From assembly GCA_013361525.1 (NCBI GenBank), contig JABFXY010000027.1, positions 81,933-145,932 on the forward strand: DNA of 64,000 nt, read 5' to 3'. The position numbers were made by a program, and so were the translations under genes. Under the pieces are notes generated by a model. That model saw only the letters and a list, made by a program, of their open reading frames with translations, was not told the origin of the DNA and did not search any database. Shown one piece after another: positions 46,879 to 57,434 of this stretch (positions within the stretch are counted from its first letter, which is position 1; every line of letters begins with the position of its first letter). This DNA is from Polyangiaceae bacterium (GTDB lineage Bacteria > Myxococcota_A > Polyangia > Polyangiales > Polyangiaceae).

Positions 46879-49800
46879 ATGCCCCGCCGACAGGACCTCC
46901 GAAAAATCCTCATCATCGGCTCTGGTCCCATCGTTATCGGCCAGGCCTGCGAGTTCGACTACTCCGGTACGCAAGGCGCGAAGGCGCTGCGTGACGAGGG
47001 CTTCGAGACGGTTCTCGTCAACTCGAACCCTGCGACGATCATGACCGATCCGGAGCTCGCGCCTCGGACCTACGTCGAGCCGCTCGAGCCGCGGACGCTC
47101 CTTGCGATCGTCGAACGCGAGAAGCCGGACGCGATCCTCCCGACGCTCGGTGGGCAGACCGCGCTGAACCTCGCCCTCGCGCTCCACGACACGGGCAAGC
47201 TGCACGAGCTCGGCGTCGAGCTCATCGGCGCGAGCCCCGCCGCCATCCGAAAAGCAGAGGACCGGCGCCTCTTCAAAGAGGCGATGCACAAGATCGGTCT
47301 TTCGTGCGCTCGGAGCGGCTACGCGACGACGTTCGAGGAGGCGCTCCGAATCGTCGAGCACGGGACGGACGAGACCGGCGGCCCGACGGGCTATCCCGTC
47401 ATCGTTCGCCCGAGCTTCACGCTCGGCGGCACCGGCGGCGGTATCGCGAAGGATCGCGTCGATCTCGAAGAGAAGCTCAAGTGGGCGCTCGATCAGAGCA
47501 AGGCGAGCGAGGTCCTGATCGAGGAGAGCATCCTCGGCTGGAAAGAGTTCGAGCTCGAGGTCATTCGCGACAAGAAGGACAACTTCATCGTCGTCTGCAC
47601 GATCGAGAACATCGATCCGATGGGCGTACACACCGGTGACTCGATCACCGTGGCGCCGTCGATGACGCTCACCGACCGCGAATACCAGCGCCTGCGCAAT
47701 GCGGCTCGCCGCGTGATGAGCGAGATCGGCGTCGAGACGGGCGGCTCCAACGTGCAATTCGCCGTTCACCCGACCAACGGCCGCGTGGTCGTCGTCGAGA
47801 TGAACCCCCGCGTTTCGAGGTCGAGCGCGCTCGCGTCCAAAGCGACCGGTTATCCCATTGCGAAGATCGCCGCGAAGCTCGCAGTCGGCTACACGCTCGA
47901 CGAGCTGAAGAACGACATCACCGGAACCAGCGCCGCGTTCGAGCCGACGATCGATTACGTCGTCGTGAAATGGCCTCGCTTCGCATTCGAGAAGTTCCCG
48001 GGAGCAGACCAGCGCCTCGGCACGCAAATGAAGAGCGTGGGCGAGGCGATGTCGATCGGCCGCACCTTCACCGAAGCGCTACAAAAAGCGGCGCGCTCGC
48101 TCGAGACGGGGCGCGACGGGCTGCAGTCGCTCGTCGGCGTCGCCGACTACGCGAGCCTCGCCCACGACCCGAACATCGGCCGCGACCTCGTCATGGAGGC
48201 ACCGCGCGATCCCGTTCCTCCCTCGGAGCGCCGCCTGGAAGGAACCGCGCTTCGAGACACGCTCCTCGCGCTGTCTGCGACGCCGACCGCCGATCGCCTC
48301 TTCCACGTCGCGGACGCGATGCGCGCCGGCGTGAGCCCCGCCGAGCTCTACGACGCGACGAAGATCGACCCGTGGTTCCTGTCGCAGGTCGAGCGAATCG
48401 TAGAGGCCGAAAAGACCATTTCGTCGGCCACGCTCCAGGATCGCGCGGCGCTCTACGCGCTGAAGCGAATGGGGTTCAGCGATCGTCGAATCGCCGCGAT
48501 CATCGCTCAATCCGGCGATCGAACGGTGACGGAGGCCTCGGTCCGCGCTGCACGGCTGACGCTCCGGGTCGTGCCGGTCTATGGGCGCGTCGACACCTGC
48601 GCCGCAGAGTTCGTCGCCCACACGCCGTATCTCTATTCGACCTACGAAGAGACGAGCGAGGCCGAGCCCTCCAATCGCAAGAAGGTCGTCATCCTGGGCG
48701 GCGGCCCGAACCGCATCGGCCAGGGGATCGAATTCGACTACTGCTGCGTCCACGCAGCCTTCGCGCTCCGCGCGGCCGGCGTCGAGACCGTGATGGTCAA
48801 TTGCAACCCGGAGACCGTCTCGACCGATTACGACACGTCGGATCGCCTCTATTTCGAGCCGCTGACGCTCGAGGACGTGCTCGCCATCTGTGACGAAGAG
48901 CGAAAGAGCGGCCAGCTCCTCGGCGTCATCGTGCAATACGGCGGTCAGACGCCGCTCAAGCTCGCAAAAGGTCTCGCAGCCGCCGGGATTCCGATCCTCG
49001 GCACCAGCGCGGACGCAATCGATCGTGCGGAGGATCGCGGTCGATTCGAGGAGCTGCTGACGAAGCTCGATCTGAAGCGTCCCCGCGGCGGAATCGCGAA
49101 GGGCACGGCAGACGCGTTCCGCGTCGCGAAGGACATCGGCTATCCCGTCGTCGTCCGGCCGTCGTACGTGCTCGGCGGACGCGCCATGATGATCTGCCAC
49201 GACGAGGCGGATCTGCGGACGTACGTGCACCTCGCCGTCGAAGCAGCACGTGAAGCGGGGACGCAGAACATCCTGCTCGACGAGTTCCTCCAGGACGCGA
49301 TCGAGGTCGACGTCGACGCAATCGGCGACGGCAAAGACATCGTCATCGGCGGCGTGATGCAGCACATCGAGGAGGCGGGGATCCACTCCGGCGACTCCGC
49401 GAGCGTATTGCCGCCGCATTCGCTCCCGCCCGCCGTCATCGCGGAGATCGAGAGCCAGACGAAACGGCTCGGGTTGGAGCTCGGCGTCGTCGGCCTGATG
49501 AACGTGCAGTTCGCGGTAAAAGACGGCGAGGTATTCATCATCGAGGTGAATCCTCGTGCGTCGCGCACCGTGCCGTTCGTGTCGAAGGCGACGGGACGCC
49601 CGCTCGCGAAGCTCGCGGTGGAGCTGATGTTGGGCCGGACCCTGGCGGACCTCGACCTCACCAAAGCGGCTCACCGCCCCAAACACGTATCCATCAAAGA
49701 ATCGGTCTTTCCCTTCACCAAGTTCCCCGGCGTGGATACGCAGCTCGGCCCCGAGATGCGCTCGACCGGCGAAGTCATGGGGATCGCCGAGACCTTGGCC

Positions 49801-50259
49801 GAGGCCTTCGGCAAATCTCAAATCGCTGCGGGCATCGTGCTCCCCTCGAAGGGAGAGGCGCTCATCACCGTGAAAGACGCCGACAAAGCCCACGTCTTGC
49901 CGCTCGCGACGAAGCTCGTCGCCCTGGGCTTTACGGTTGTAGCGACGCACGGGACGGCCGCCTCGCTGCGGGATGCGGGCGTCCCCGCGGTCGGCGTGAA
50001 CAAGGTGCGCGAGGGCTCGCCTCACGTCGTCGACCGCATCAAGACGGGCAGCATTGCATTGGTGGTCAACACGACCATCGGCGCGAAGGCGATCCGCGAC
50101 AGTTATTCGATCCGGCGGCAGTCGCTCCTCTCGAACGTGCCGCTCATTACGACGATCCCGGGAGCGTTCGCGTTCGTGGAGTCGATCGAGGCGAAGGTCG
50201 CGGCGGAGCCACGCGTCAAGAGCCTGCAGGAGTGGAACGCAGCCTCGCGACCGAGCTGA
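46879..50259 (+). CDS. carB: carbamoyl-phosphate synthase large subunit
   Basis: This 1126-residue enzyme makes carbamoyl phosphate for pyrimidine and arginine synthesis, with CarA supplying ammonia from glutamine. It has the two homologous ATP-grasp halves: [23 protein letters not shown] begins the first, and [23 protein letters not shown] begins the second at about residue 605. [18 protein letters not shown] and [17 protein letters not shown] are the nucleotide-binding loops, and [20 protein letters not shown] and [20 protein letters not shown] are the metal sites. The C-terminal MGS-like allosteric domain is present. Length is slightly above the usual 1070. carA is not adjacent. Confidence 0.98.
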   Translation: MPRRQDLRKILIIGSGPIVIGQACEFDYSGTQGAKALRDEGFETVLVNSNPATIMTDPELAPRTYVEPLEPRTLLAIVEREKPDAILPTLGGQTALNLALALHDTGKLHELGVELIGASPAAIRKAEDRRLFKEAMHKIGLSCARSGYATTFEEALRIVEHGTDETGGPTGYPVIVRPSFTLGGTGGGIAKDRVDLEEKLKWALDQSKASEVLIEESILGWKEFELEVIRDKKDNFIVVCTIENIDPMGVHTGDSITVAPSMTLTDREYQRLRNAARRVMSEIGVETGGSNVQFAVHPTNGRVVVVEMNPRVSRSSALASKATGYPIAKIAAKLAVGYTLDELKNDITGTSAAFEPTIDYVVVKWPRFAFEKFPGADQRLGTQMKSVGEAMSIGRTFTEALQKAARSLETGRDGLQSLVGVADYASLAHDPNIGRDLVMEAPRDPVPPSERRLEGTALRDTLLALSATPTADRLFHVADAMRAGVSPAELYDATKIDPWFLSQVERIVEAEKTISSATLQDRAALYALKRMGFSDRRIAAIIAQSGDRTVTEASVRAARLTLRVVPVYGRVDTCAAEFVAHTPYLYSTYEETSEAEPSNRKKVVILGGGPNRIGQGIEFDYCCVHAAFALRAAGVETVMVNCNPETVSTDYDTSDRLYFEPLTLEDVLAICDEERKSGQLLGVIVQYGGQTPLKLAKGLAAAGIPILGTSADAIDRAEDRGRFEELLTKLDLKRPRGGIAKGTADAFRVAKDIGYPVVVRPSYVLGGRAMMICHDEADLRTYVHLAVEAAREAGTQNILLDEFLQDAIEVDVDAIGDGKDIVIGGVMQHIEEAGIHSGDSASVLPPHSLPPAVIAEIESQTKRLGLELGVVGLMNVQFAVKDGEVFIIEVNPRASRTVPFVSKATGRPLAKLAVELMLGRTLADLDLTKAAHRPKHVSIKESVFPFTKFPGVDTQLGPEMRSTGEVMGIAETLAEAFGKSQIAAGIVLPSKGEALITVKDADKAHVLPLATKLVALGFTVVATHGTAASLRDAGVPAVGVNKVREGSPHVVDRIKTGSIALVVNTTIGAKAIRDSYSIRRQSLLSNVPLITTIPGAFAFVESIEAKVAAEPRVKSLQEWNAASRPS

Positions 50260-50278
50260 GCCCCCCAGCTGAGCTCGC

Positions 50279-50719
50279 CTAGGCCGGCGTCGCCCGCGAA
50301 TCGCTCGAAGGTGGGCCCGAGGCGTCCGAAGCGGCGCGCGACGACTCCGTGAGCTGGGTGATCGAGCGCGCGAGCTTTGCCGGGTCGATCGGTTTGACCA
50401 ATACGACGCCGAAGACCGCTCGCTCCTCGTCGGTCAGGCTGGACCGGCCCGTCACCGCGATGGCCGGCAACTTCGCGAATCGTGGCAACGCCCGGGCTTG
50501 GCGCACGAGATCGGCGCCGCTCATTCCCTCGAGCGTCAAATCGGTCACGATGATATCGAACGTCGAAGCCTCGAGCTCGGCAAGCGCCGACTCGGGGGTC
50601 GGGCATTCGGTGACGTCGAAACCCGTCATGCGCAAGAGCTCTGCGACGAGCGCTCGCGAATCATCGTGGTCTTCGACCAGCACCACCTTCGTGGTGCCGT
50701 CGCCCGACGCCTGCTCCAT
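50279..50719 (-). CDS. receiver-only response regulator
   Basis: This 146-residue protein has a CheY-like domain at about residues 10-130. The acidic pocket is VLVEDHDDS, the phosphoacceptor Asp is in IIVTDLTLEGMSG, the Thr in AVTGRSS, and the Lys in VLVKPID. There is no output domain, only a Ser/Ala-rich tail. The ATG at 50719 follows GGAAATTGTT; a longer frame upstream is not conserved. It is divergent from phoB and convergent with carB. It may serve as a phosphate sink or a partner for a histidine kinase elsewhere. Confidence 0.88.
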   Translation of the reverse strand: MEQASGDGTTKVVLVEDHDDSRALVAELLRMTGFDVTECPTPESALAELEASTFDIIVTDLTLEGMSGADLVRQARALPRFAKLPAIAVTGRSSLTDEERAVFGVVLVKPIDPAKLARSITQLTESSRAASDASGPPSSDSRATPA

Positions 50720-50894
50720 AACAATTTCCAAGCATGTGCCGGACCAGAGCAAACCGGCAGGAACGATTTGCGCAATCCCCTGCATGAACAGCAAAAAAAT
50801 GCGCGGAGACCGATGGGGCGATCAGCTCGCTTTCGCCTCATCTGCCGCGCCGTTGTCACATGTTCGCCACGCAGCGAGACTATGAGCAGGCGCC

Positions 50895-51599
50895 ATGGCT
50901 CGGATCGTCGTCATCGAAGACGAGCGGGATCTCCAGAAGGTCCTTGAGTTCAACCTGCGCCAGGCAGGACATGAGGTCGTCACGTCCCTGCGAGGGCGCG
51001 AGGGCCTCGAAATCGCACGCACCTCGCGGCCCGACCTCGTCCTGTTGGACCTGATGCTGCCCGATCTGTCGGGCACCGAGGTGTGCAAGACCCTCAAGAG
51101 CGATCCGCGTACGCGGGACATCGCCGTCATCATCCTCACCGCGAAAGGTGAGGAAATCGATCGTGTCGTCGGCTTCGAGATCGGGGCGGACGACTATGTC
51201 GTAAAACCGTTCAGCGTGCGCGAGCTGCTCCTTCGGATCGACGCCATCCTGCGGCGGGGGCGCCGCGAGACCACGCCGCCGCCGAGCGCACCGATAAGCT
51301 TCGGTCTTCTCCGACTCGATCGCGAAGCACACCGCGTTTGGATCGACACGACCGAGATCGAGCTGACGCCACTCGAGTTCAAGCTCCTCGTCACGCTCTA
51401 CGATCGGAAGAACCGCGTGCAGACCCGCTCCGCGCTCTTGAACGACGTCTGGGGCATCGAAGCGGACGTCACGACCCGGACCGTCGACACCCACGTGAAG
51501 CGCCTGCGAGAGAAGCTCGGGATCGCGGGGGATTACATCGAAACGGTGCGCGGCGTCGGCTATCGATTCGCCGAGAAGCCGCCGGAAGTGGTGCGGTGA
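50895..51599 (+). CDS. phoB: phosphate regulon response regulator, OmpR/PhoB family
   Basis: This 234-residue regulator has a receiver (VVIEDERDLQKVL, phosphoacceptor Asp52 in LLDLMLPDLSG, KPFSVREL) and a C-terminal winged helix (ELTPLEFKLLVTLYDRKNRVQTRSALLNDVWG, DTHVKRLREKLG, IETVRGVGYRF). PhoB-P activates the pst genes by binding Pho boxes. The stop overlaps the kinase start (GTGA), and pst genes follow, which supports the assignment to phosphate rather than another signal. Confidence 0.92.
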   Translation: MARIVVIEDERDLQKVLEFNLRQAGHEVVTSLRGREGLEIARTSRPDLVLLDLMLPDLSGTEVCKTLKSDPRTRDIAVIILTAKGEEIDRVVGFEIGADDYVVKPFSVRELLLRIDAILRRGRRETTPPPSAPISFGLLRLDREAHRVWIDTTEIELTPLEFKLLVTLYDRKNRVQTRSALLNDVWGIEADVTTRTVDTHVKRLREKLGIAGDYIETVRGVGYRFAEKPPEVVR

Positions 51600-52975
51600 G
51601 GCTGGGGCTTCGCGCCAAGCTCTTCCTCGTTTCCGTCGCCGTGATCGCGGTGGCGGCGATCATCGCGGATCTCTGGCTTCGTTCGGAGATCAGCGCCGAA
51701 GTATCGAGTCGGGCCATCGACCGCATTCGGGGCCTCCTCTTCGTCGCGACGATCATCGCGCTCGCGCTCGCCGCGCTGATGACGAACCTCGCCGCCCATT
51801 TCATGTCGCGCGAGGTCCGCACATTGACGGACGTCGCGCGCCGGCTCTCGGCCGGAGAGCTGCAAGCCCGCACACGTGCGGCGGGCACCGACGACGCCGC
51901 GCAGCTCGGCAGGGCGCTCGACCGCCTCGCGAGCAGCCTCTCCGATGCGCTTCAGGACCTTCGTGCGGAGCGTGATCTCCTCGGGCGCGTGCTCGACGGA
52001 ATGCGCGAGGGCGTGCTCCTCGTCGACAAAGAAGGGCGCGTCGCCCTCGCGAACCCTGCCCTGCGGGAGATGCTGCTGCTGGGCGCCCGGGTGCTCGGGA
52101 GACGTCCGCTCGAGCTCGTCCGAAGCCCCGAGCTGAAGCAGCTCCTCGACCGCGTGACCAGGGAGGCGGAGACTTCGTCCGCCGAAATGGAGGTCGGAGA
52201 GCTCAAGCCGCGACGGCTCTGGGTGCATGCGGCGCCGCTCGCCGGCCTCGGCGGAACGCTCGCCGTGTTCGTCGACGTCACCGACGTGCGCAGGCTCGAG
52301 AACATGCGCAAAGACTTCGTCGCGAACGTCAGCCACGAGCTTCGCACGCCGATCGCGACGGTGCTCTCGGCCGCCGAAACGCTCCGAAGCCCCGGCCTGA
52401 GCCCCGAGCTCGAGCGGGAATTTCTGGACATCATCGAGCGCAACGCGAGCCGCCTCCACCGGTTGGTGGAGGATTTGCTCGATCTGTCGAGGATCGAATC
52501 ACGCGAGTTCAAGCTCAACCTGGAGCCGCTCCCGGTGCGCTCGGCCGTCGAACCGGTCGTATCCCTCTATCGGGAGCGTGCGGAGCAAAAGCACGTGCGG
52601 GTCTCCATCGAGGTCGCGGACGAGCTGAAAGTCCAAGCCGACGCTCGCGCCCTCGATACCGTGCTTTCGAACCTCGTCGACAATGCGCTGAAATACACAT
52701 CCGAACGCTCGACCGTGACCATTTGCGGCAAAACGACCGACGCGTCGATTGCCATCTCGGTGAGTGACACCGGCCCCGGAATCGCGGCAAAACACCTGCC
52801 TCGGTTGTTCGAACGGTTCTATCGCGCAGACGCGGGCCGCTCGCGCGAGCTCGGTGGCACGGGCCTTGGGTTGTCGATCGTGAAGAACCTCACGGAAGCC
52901 ATGGGCGGAACCGTCGAGGTCCAAAGCGACGTCGGCCATGGCTCGAGGTTCACCGTCTCTCTGCCGCGCGGCTGA
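51596..52975 (+). CDS. phoR: phosphate regulon sensor histidine kinase
   Basis: This 459-residue kinase has two N-terminal membrane helices (about 5-25 and 45-65) with almost no periplasmic loop. A HAMP region, a PAS domain (about 125-215, LDGMREGVLLVDKEGRVALANPALREML), HisKA with His247 in VANVSHELRTPI, and HATPase (DNALKYTSE, SDTGPGI, GTGLGLSIVKNL) follow. The missing periplasmic sensor is normal for PhoR, which receives its signal from the Pst transporter through PhoU. It begins with GTG inside the phoB stop. Confidence 0.92.
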   Translation: MRLGLRAKLFLVSVAVIAVAAIIADLWLRSEISAEVSSRAIDRIRGLLFVATIIALALAALMTNLAAHFMSREVRTLTDVARRLSAGELQARTRAAGTDDAAQLGRALDRLASSLSDALQDLRAERDLLGRVLDGMREGVLLVDKEGRVALANPALREMLLLGARVLGRRPLELVRSPELKQLLDRVTREAETSSAEMEVGELKPRRLWVHAAPLAGLGGTLAVFVDVTDVRRLENMRKDFVANVSHELRTPIATVLSAAETLRSPGLSPELEREFLDIIERNASRLHRLVEDLLDLSRIESREFKLNLEPLPVRSAVEPVVSLYRERAEQKHVRVSIEVADELKVQADARALDTVLSNLVDNALKYTSERSTVTICGKTTDASIAISVSDTGPGIAAKHLPRLFERFYRADAGRSRELGGTGLGLSIVKNLTEAMGGTVEVQSDVGHGSRFTVSLPRG

Positions 52976-53018
52976 ACGCGGGAAACGAAGGCGCGCCATT
53001 ACGCGCGCTCGGGCGGAG

Positions 53019-53047
53019 GTCTCACACGTCCGTCACCCAACCGTCAC
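53019..53047 (+). promoter_or_regulatory. Pho box: three heptamers with 4-bp spacers
   Basis: GTCTCAC (53019-53025), ACGT, CCGTCAC (53030-53036), CCAA, CCGTCAC (53041-53047) gives three direct heptamers with exact 4-bp spacing. This is the 11-bp repeat geometry of PhoB sites (E. coli consensus CTGTCAT). It lies 43 bases upstream of the pstS start, so PhoB encoded just upstream very probably activates the pst operon here. Confidence 0.85.
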
Positions 53048-53089
53048 AGAGGATCCGCAGGGTACGCGCCAAAGCGGAAGGACCGAACC

Positions 53090-54091
53090 ATGACTCGTTC
53101 GATCGCGATCGCGGCGCTGACTATGTCGATTGGGGCGACGTCCTGTGGCTCGAAGGGATCGAGCCTCATCAAGGTGGACGGATCGTCGACCGTCTTCCCC
53201 ATCACCGAGGCGGTGGCGGAAGAGTTCAAAAAGAAGAACGGCAACGTCAACGTCACGGTGGGCATCTCCGGTACCGGCGGCGGCTTCAAGAAGTTCTGCG
53301 CCGGTGAGACGGACATCTCCGACGCCTCGCGGCCCATCAAGCCGACCGAGGTCGAGGCCTGCCAAAAGGGAGGTATCGAATACGTCGAGCTGCCGGTCGC
53401 CTACGACGGTATCGCGATCGTGGTCCACGCGAAGAACGATTGGGCGACGTCGATCACGACCGAGGAGCTGAAGAAGCTCTGGGAGCCCGAGGCGCAGGGC
53501 AAAATCACGAAGTGGAATCAACTGCGGCCGGAATGGCCCGACAAGGAGATTCACCTCTTCGGCGCCGGCGTCGACTCGGGCACCTACGATTACTTCACCG
53601 AGGCGATCGTCCACAAAGAACACTCCAGCCGCGGCGATTACACCTCGAGCGAAGACGACAACGTCCTCGTCCAGGGCATCGCCAACGACGAGCTCGCGCT
53701 CGGCTTCTTCGGGTTTGCCTATTACGAAGAGAACAAGGCCAAGCTGAAGCTCGTCCCCGTCGACGACGGCAAAGCCGACAACGGCGCAGGCGCGATTGCA
53801 GCTTCGCCCGAGACGATCCGCAACAGCACGTACCAGCCGCTCTCTCGCCCCATCTTCATCTACGTGTCGAAGAAGAGCCTCGAGCGGCCGGAGGTGGCGA
53901 GCTTCGGCAAGTTCTACCTCGAGCAGGCGACGACGCTCGTTCCGGAGGTCGGGTACGTGCCGTTGCAAGACAAGGCGTATTCACTCGCGACGGCACGGCT
54001 CGAGAAGAAGGTGACCGGCTCGCTCTTCGAAGGCAAAGGCTCGCAAGTCAACGTCTCCATCGAGCAAGTCTTGGAGAAGGCCAGCCAGTAG
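53090..54091 (+). CDS. pstS: phosphate ABC transporter substrate-binding lipoprotein
   Basis: This 333-residue protein has a lipobox ([11 protein letters not shown]) and a PstS fold with the phosphate-binding loop [42 protein letters not shown] and [15 protein letters not shown]. It binds phosphate at the outer face and delivers it to PstCA. Two cysteines (FCAGE and EACQK) may pair. It is the first gene of pstSCAB-phoU behind the Pho box. Confidence 0.96.
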   Translation: MTRSIAIAALTMSIGATSCGSKGSSLIKVDGSSTVFPITEAVAEEFKKKNGNVNVTVGISGTGGGFKKFCAGETDISDASRPIKPTEVEACQKGGIEYVELPVAYDGIAIVVHAKNDWATSITTEELKKLWEPEAQGKITKWNQLRPEWPDKEIHLFGAGVDSGTYDYFTEAIVHKEHSSRGDYTSSEDDNVLVQGIANDELALGFFGFAYYEENKAKLKLVPVDDGKADNGAGAIAASPETIRNSTYQPLSRPIFIYVSKKSLERPEVASFGKFYLEQATTLVPEVGYVPLQDKAYSLATARLEKKVTGSLFEGKGSQVNVSIEQVLEKASQ

Positions 54092-54098
54092 GCTCCAT

Positions 54099-55016
54099 AT
54101 GCCGAGCCAGAACGTCGCCCTTAGCCTGCACGCGCCGAGAGCCCGCTCCGAGCGCGTGATCGCGCGTGTGTTGCAGGCCTGCGGGTGGCTGTCGGTCCTG
54201 ACCACGGCCGGCATCGTCGCGGTGCTCCTCTTCGAAGCATTGGGCTTCTTCCGCGAGGTGTCGGTCATCGACTTTTTGACCGATACGGAGTGGACCCCCC
54301 TCTTTGCCGACAAGCACTTCGGGATTTGGCCGCTCCTCTCCGGGACGCTGCTCACGACCATCATCGCGATTGCCGTCGCGCTGCCGCTCGGCCTCCTCGC
54401 TGCGATTTACCTCTCCGAGTTCGCGCGGCCCCGCGTCGCCGGCGTCCTGAAACCGGTTTTGGAGATGCTCGCCGGCGTCCCGACGGTGGTTTACGGCTAT
54501 TTCGCGCTCACCCTCGTCACCCCGGCCCTGCAGCGGTTCGTGCCCGGGCTCTCCGGCTTCAATGCGCTCTCGCCCGGCATCGTCATGGGCATCATGATTC
54601 TGCCGATCATCGCGTCGCTTTCGGAGGACGCGATCACCGCTGTCCCCGCGAGCCTTCGTGAAGGTGCGTATGCGCTCGGCGGCACCAAGCTCGGCGCAGT
54701 ATTCCGGGTCGTCTTGCCGTCGGCGTCGTCCGGCATCATCGCCGCCGTCATCCTCGGCGTGTCGCGCGCCATCGGTGAGACGATGATCGTCGCCATCGCG
54801 GCGGGCCAGCAGCCGCGCTTGACGGCGGACCCGCGCGTTCCGCTCGAAACGATGACCGCCTACATCGTGCAGGTGAGCCTCGGCGACACGCCGACCGGCA
54901 CCCTCGAATACCGCACCATCTTCGCCGTCGGATTGAGCCTCTTCGTCATGACCTTGCTCCTCAATGCGGTCTCGCACCGAATGCGCGCGCGAATTCTCAA
55001 GGGAGGTGCGCTGTGA
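54099..55016 (+). CDS. pstC: phosphate ABC transporter permease
   Basis: This 305-residue inner-membrane permease has six hydrophobic segments, the conserved [21 protein letters not shown] block and the EAA-type cytoplasmic loop ([31 protein letters not shown]) that contacts PstB. It forms the channel with PstA. The start lies 7 bases after pstS; the stop overlaps the pstA GTG (GTGA). Confidence 0.96.
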   Translation: MPSQNVALSLHAPRARSERVIARVLQACGWLSVLTTAGIVAVLLFEALGFFREVSVIDFLTDTEWTPLFADKHFGIWPLLSGTLLTTIIAIAVALPLGLLAAIYLSEFARPRVAGVLKPVLEMLAGVPTVVYGYFALTLVTPALQRFVPGLSGFNALSPGIVMGIMILPIIASLSEDAITAVPASLREGAYALGGTKLGAVFRVVLPSASSGIIAAVILGVSRAIGETMIVAIAAGQQPRLTADPRVPLETMTAYIVQVSLGDTPTGTLEYRTIFAVGLSLFVMTLLLNAVSHRMRARILKGGAL

Positions 55017-55936
55017 CCTCCGTGAGCGCCGAGGCCGACACGGCGGCCCTCGCGATGCGAGCGTCGCAACCGCCCGTCGAGCTCGTCTCGGGGTCGAATG
55101 GCGGCGTCGAGCGCGCCTTCCGGGCGATCTGCCTGCTCGCGATTCTGCTGCCGCTCATGCTCCTCGTGTTGCTGTTCGGCGGCGCGCTGATCGAGGCGAT
55201 TCCCCGGCTCAGCTGGGATTTTCTGACGTCGTATCCGTCGCGGCGCGCGGCCGCGGCCGGCATCCTTCCCGCGCTCGTCGGCAGTGCCGGCCTGATGCTC
55301 CTCACGGCGGTCATGGCCATTCCGGTCGGCCTCGGCGCGGCGATCTATCTCGAGGAGTACGCCAAGCCCGGAAAGGTCACCGCGCTCATCGAGCTCAACA
55401 TCTCGAACCTGGCGGGTGTGCCGTCGATCATCTACGGCCTCCTCGGCCTCGAGGTTTTCGTTCGTGTGCTGAACCTGGGTCGCAGCCTCATCGCCGGCGC
55501 CGCGACGCTCGCGCTGCTGCTGTTGCCGATGGTGATCATGGCGTCGCGCGAAGCGCTCCGGACGGTGCCGCGGTCGCTGCGCGAGGCGTGCTTCGCGCTC
55601 GGCGCGGACCGCTGGCAGACGCTGCGCCAGGTCGTCCTTCCGATGTGCATGCCGGGCGTGCTGACGGGTGTGATCCTATCGCTGGCGCGGGCTATCGGCG
55701 AAACCGCCCCGCTCATCACCATCGGGGCGCTGACGTACGTCGCATTCCTGCCGGACTCGATCGACAGCCCGTTCACCGCTCTGCCGATTCAAATCTTCAA
55801 TTGGGTCTCGCGCCCGCAACCCGAATTCCACATCAATGCGGCGGCCGGGATCGTCGTTCTGCTCGCATTGATGCTCATGATGAACGGAGCCGCGATTTGG
55901 CTCCGAACGCGGCTGCGACGCCGCATCTATTGGTGA
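55013..55936 (+). CDS. pstA: phosphate ABC transporter permease
   Basis: This 307-residue permease has six membrane segments, [19 protein letters not shown], and the coupling loop ([35 protein letters not shown]). It pairs with PstC. The N-terminal 40 residues are polar and cytosolic. The start is GTG inside the pstC stop. pstB follows by 2 bases. Confidence 0.96.
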   Translation: MTSVSAEADTAALAMRASQPPVELVSGSNGGVERAFRAICLLAILLPLMLLVLLFGGALIEAIPRLSWDFLTSYPSRRAAAAGILPALVGSAGLMLLTAVMAIPVGLGAAIYLEEYAKPGKVTALIELNISNLAGVPSIIYGLLGLEVFVRVLNLGRSLIAGAATLALLLLPMVIMASREALRTVPRSLREACFALGADRWQTLRQVVLPMCMPGVLTGVILSLARAIGETAPLITIGALTYVAFLPDSIDSPFTALPIQIFNWVSRPQPEFHINAAAGIVVLLALMLMMNGAAIWLRTRLRRRIYW

Positions 55937-55938
55937 TC

Positions 55939-56712
55939 ATGGACGCGGCTCAATCGACGACTGAAAAAATGCGCGCGGAGAACATCCACGCGTGGTTCGG
56001 CCCGACGCACGCCCTGAAGGGCGTGACCATGTCGATCGTCGACCGCCAGGTGACGGCCATCATCGGGCCGTCAGGCTGCGGAAAATCGACCTTCGTTCGC
56101 TGCTTGAACCGGATGCACGAGGTCGTTCCGGGCGCGCGCGTCGAGGGCAAGGTCCTCCTCGACGGGCAGAATATCTACGGCACGCGCATCAACCCGGTGC
56201 GCGTTCGCCGGCACGTTGGAATGGTGTTCCAGAAGCCCAATCCGTTCCCGACCATGACCATTCGGGAGAATGTCCTCGCCGGTCTTCGCCTCAATGGGCA
56301 ATCGAGCTCCGACCCGGAGCACGTGGTCGAGACGGCGCTCAAGCAGGCGGCGCTTTGGGAGGAGGTCAAGGACACCCTCGGCAAGTCCGGCTCCAGCCTC
56401 TCCGGTGGTCAACAACAGCGCCTCTGCATTGCCCGCGCGCTCGCCCTCGAGCCCGACGTCCTCCTCATGGATGAGCCGTGCTCCGCGCTCGATCCCATCG
56501 CGACCGCCCGCATCGAAGAGCTCGTCCACGAGCTGAGCTCGAAGTACACGATCGTCATCGTCACCCACAACATGCAGCAAGCCGCGCGTGTCGCGGACTT
56601 CACCGCGTTCTTCTATCAGGGGGAGATTGTGGAATACGGCGAAACGGACGTAATCTTCACACGCCCACAAAATCAACGTACCGAGGATTACATCACCGGA
56701 CGGTTCGGATGA
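55939..56712 (+). CDS. pstB: phosphate ABC transporter ATP-binding protein
   Basis: This 257-residue ATPase has Walker [10 protein letters not shown], the PstB-typical [16 protein letters not shown], signature [15 protein letters not shown], Walker [14 protein letters not shown] and the switch His in [14 protein letters not shown]. It powers the PstSCA importer. ATG 55939 was used; a GTG six bases earlier is possible. The stop overlaps phoU (ATGA). Confidence 0.97.
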   Translation: MDAAQSTTEKMRAENIHAWFGPTHALKGVTMSIVDRQVTAIIGPSGCGKSTFVRCLNRMHEVVPGARVEGKVLLDGQNIYGTRINPVRVRRHVGMVFQKPNPFPTMTIRENVLAGLRLNGQSSSDPEHVVETALKQAALWEEVKDTLGKSGSSLSGGQQQRLCIARALALEPDVLLMDEPCSALDPIATARIEELVHELSSKYTIVIVTHNMQQAARVADFTAFFYQGEIVEYGETDVIFTRPQNQRTEDYITGRFG

Positions 56713-57401
56713 CACGGCTGCATACCGACAAAGAGTACGAGGCAGAGCTCACGAAGCTCCGCGAAGGACTGCTCCTGATGGGCGGTCGCGTCGAGGAGAT
56801 GATCGCGAACAGCATTCGCGCCCTCGTCGAGCGCGACAGCGATCTCGCCCGCCGGACGATGGACGCGGACCACCAGGTGAACCGCGCCGAGGTCGACACG
56901 GACGAGCTGTGCCTGCGCATCCTCGCGCGCCGCCAGCCGGTCGCGTCGGATCTCCGATTCATCACCATCGCATTGAAGCTCGTGACCGATCTCGAGCGCA
57001 TCGGGGATGTCTGCGTGAACATCTGCGAGCGCGCGATCGAGCTGAACGAGGAGCCTCCGCTGAAGTCGCTCGCCGACATGCCCAAGATGACGGAGACGAT
57101 CCAGGCGATGGTGCACGACGCGCTCGACGCGTTCGTCGCGGACGACCCGGAGATGGCCCAAGAGGTGATCGACCGCGACCGAATGGTCGACGCCTACTAT
57201 GCCGAAACGTTTCGCGCGCTTTTGACCTACATGATCGAAGACCCGCGCAACATCTCGCGGGCGATGAGCCTGCAAGCCGTGGCGAAGCACCTCGAGCGCA
57301 TCGGCGACCACGCGACCAACCTCGCGGAAATGGTGGTGTTCATGGTGCAAGGCACAGACATCCGCCACACCGGCCGCAAGCGAGACAAACAAGCCGTCTG
57401 A
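56709..57401 (+). CDS. phoU: phosphate signalling protein PhoU
   Basis: This 230-residue, all-helical protein has two PhoU repeats, each with an E/DxxxD metal-binding motif ([37 protein letters not shown] and [30 protein letters not shown]). PhoU links the Pst transporter to PhoR and damps the response when phosphate is plentiful. It starts in the pstB stop, closing the pst operon. Confidence 0.97.
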   Translation: MTRLHTDKEYEAELTKLREGLLLMGGRVEEMIANSIRALVERDSDLARRTMDADHQVNRAEVDTDELCLRILARRQPVASDLRFITIALKLVTDLERIGDVCVNICERAIELNEEPPLKSLADMPKMTETIQAMVHDALDAFVADDPEMAQEVIDRDRMVDAYYAETFRALLTYMIEDPRNISRAMSLQAVAKHLERIGDHATNLAEMVVFMVQGTDIRHTGRKRDKQAV

Positions 57402-57434
57402 CGCCGCCCGAGGGCATCGCGTAGGATGCCCCGC

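Noticed and set aside
48079..50025. Long open frame on the minus strand inside carB
   Set aside because: It mirrors the codon structure of carB and has no domain; carB is certain.
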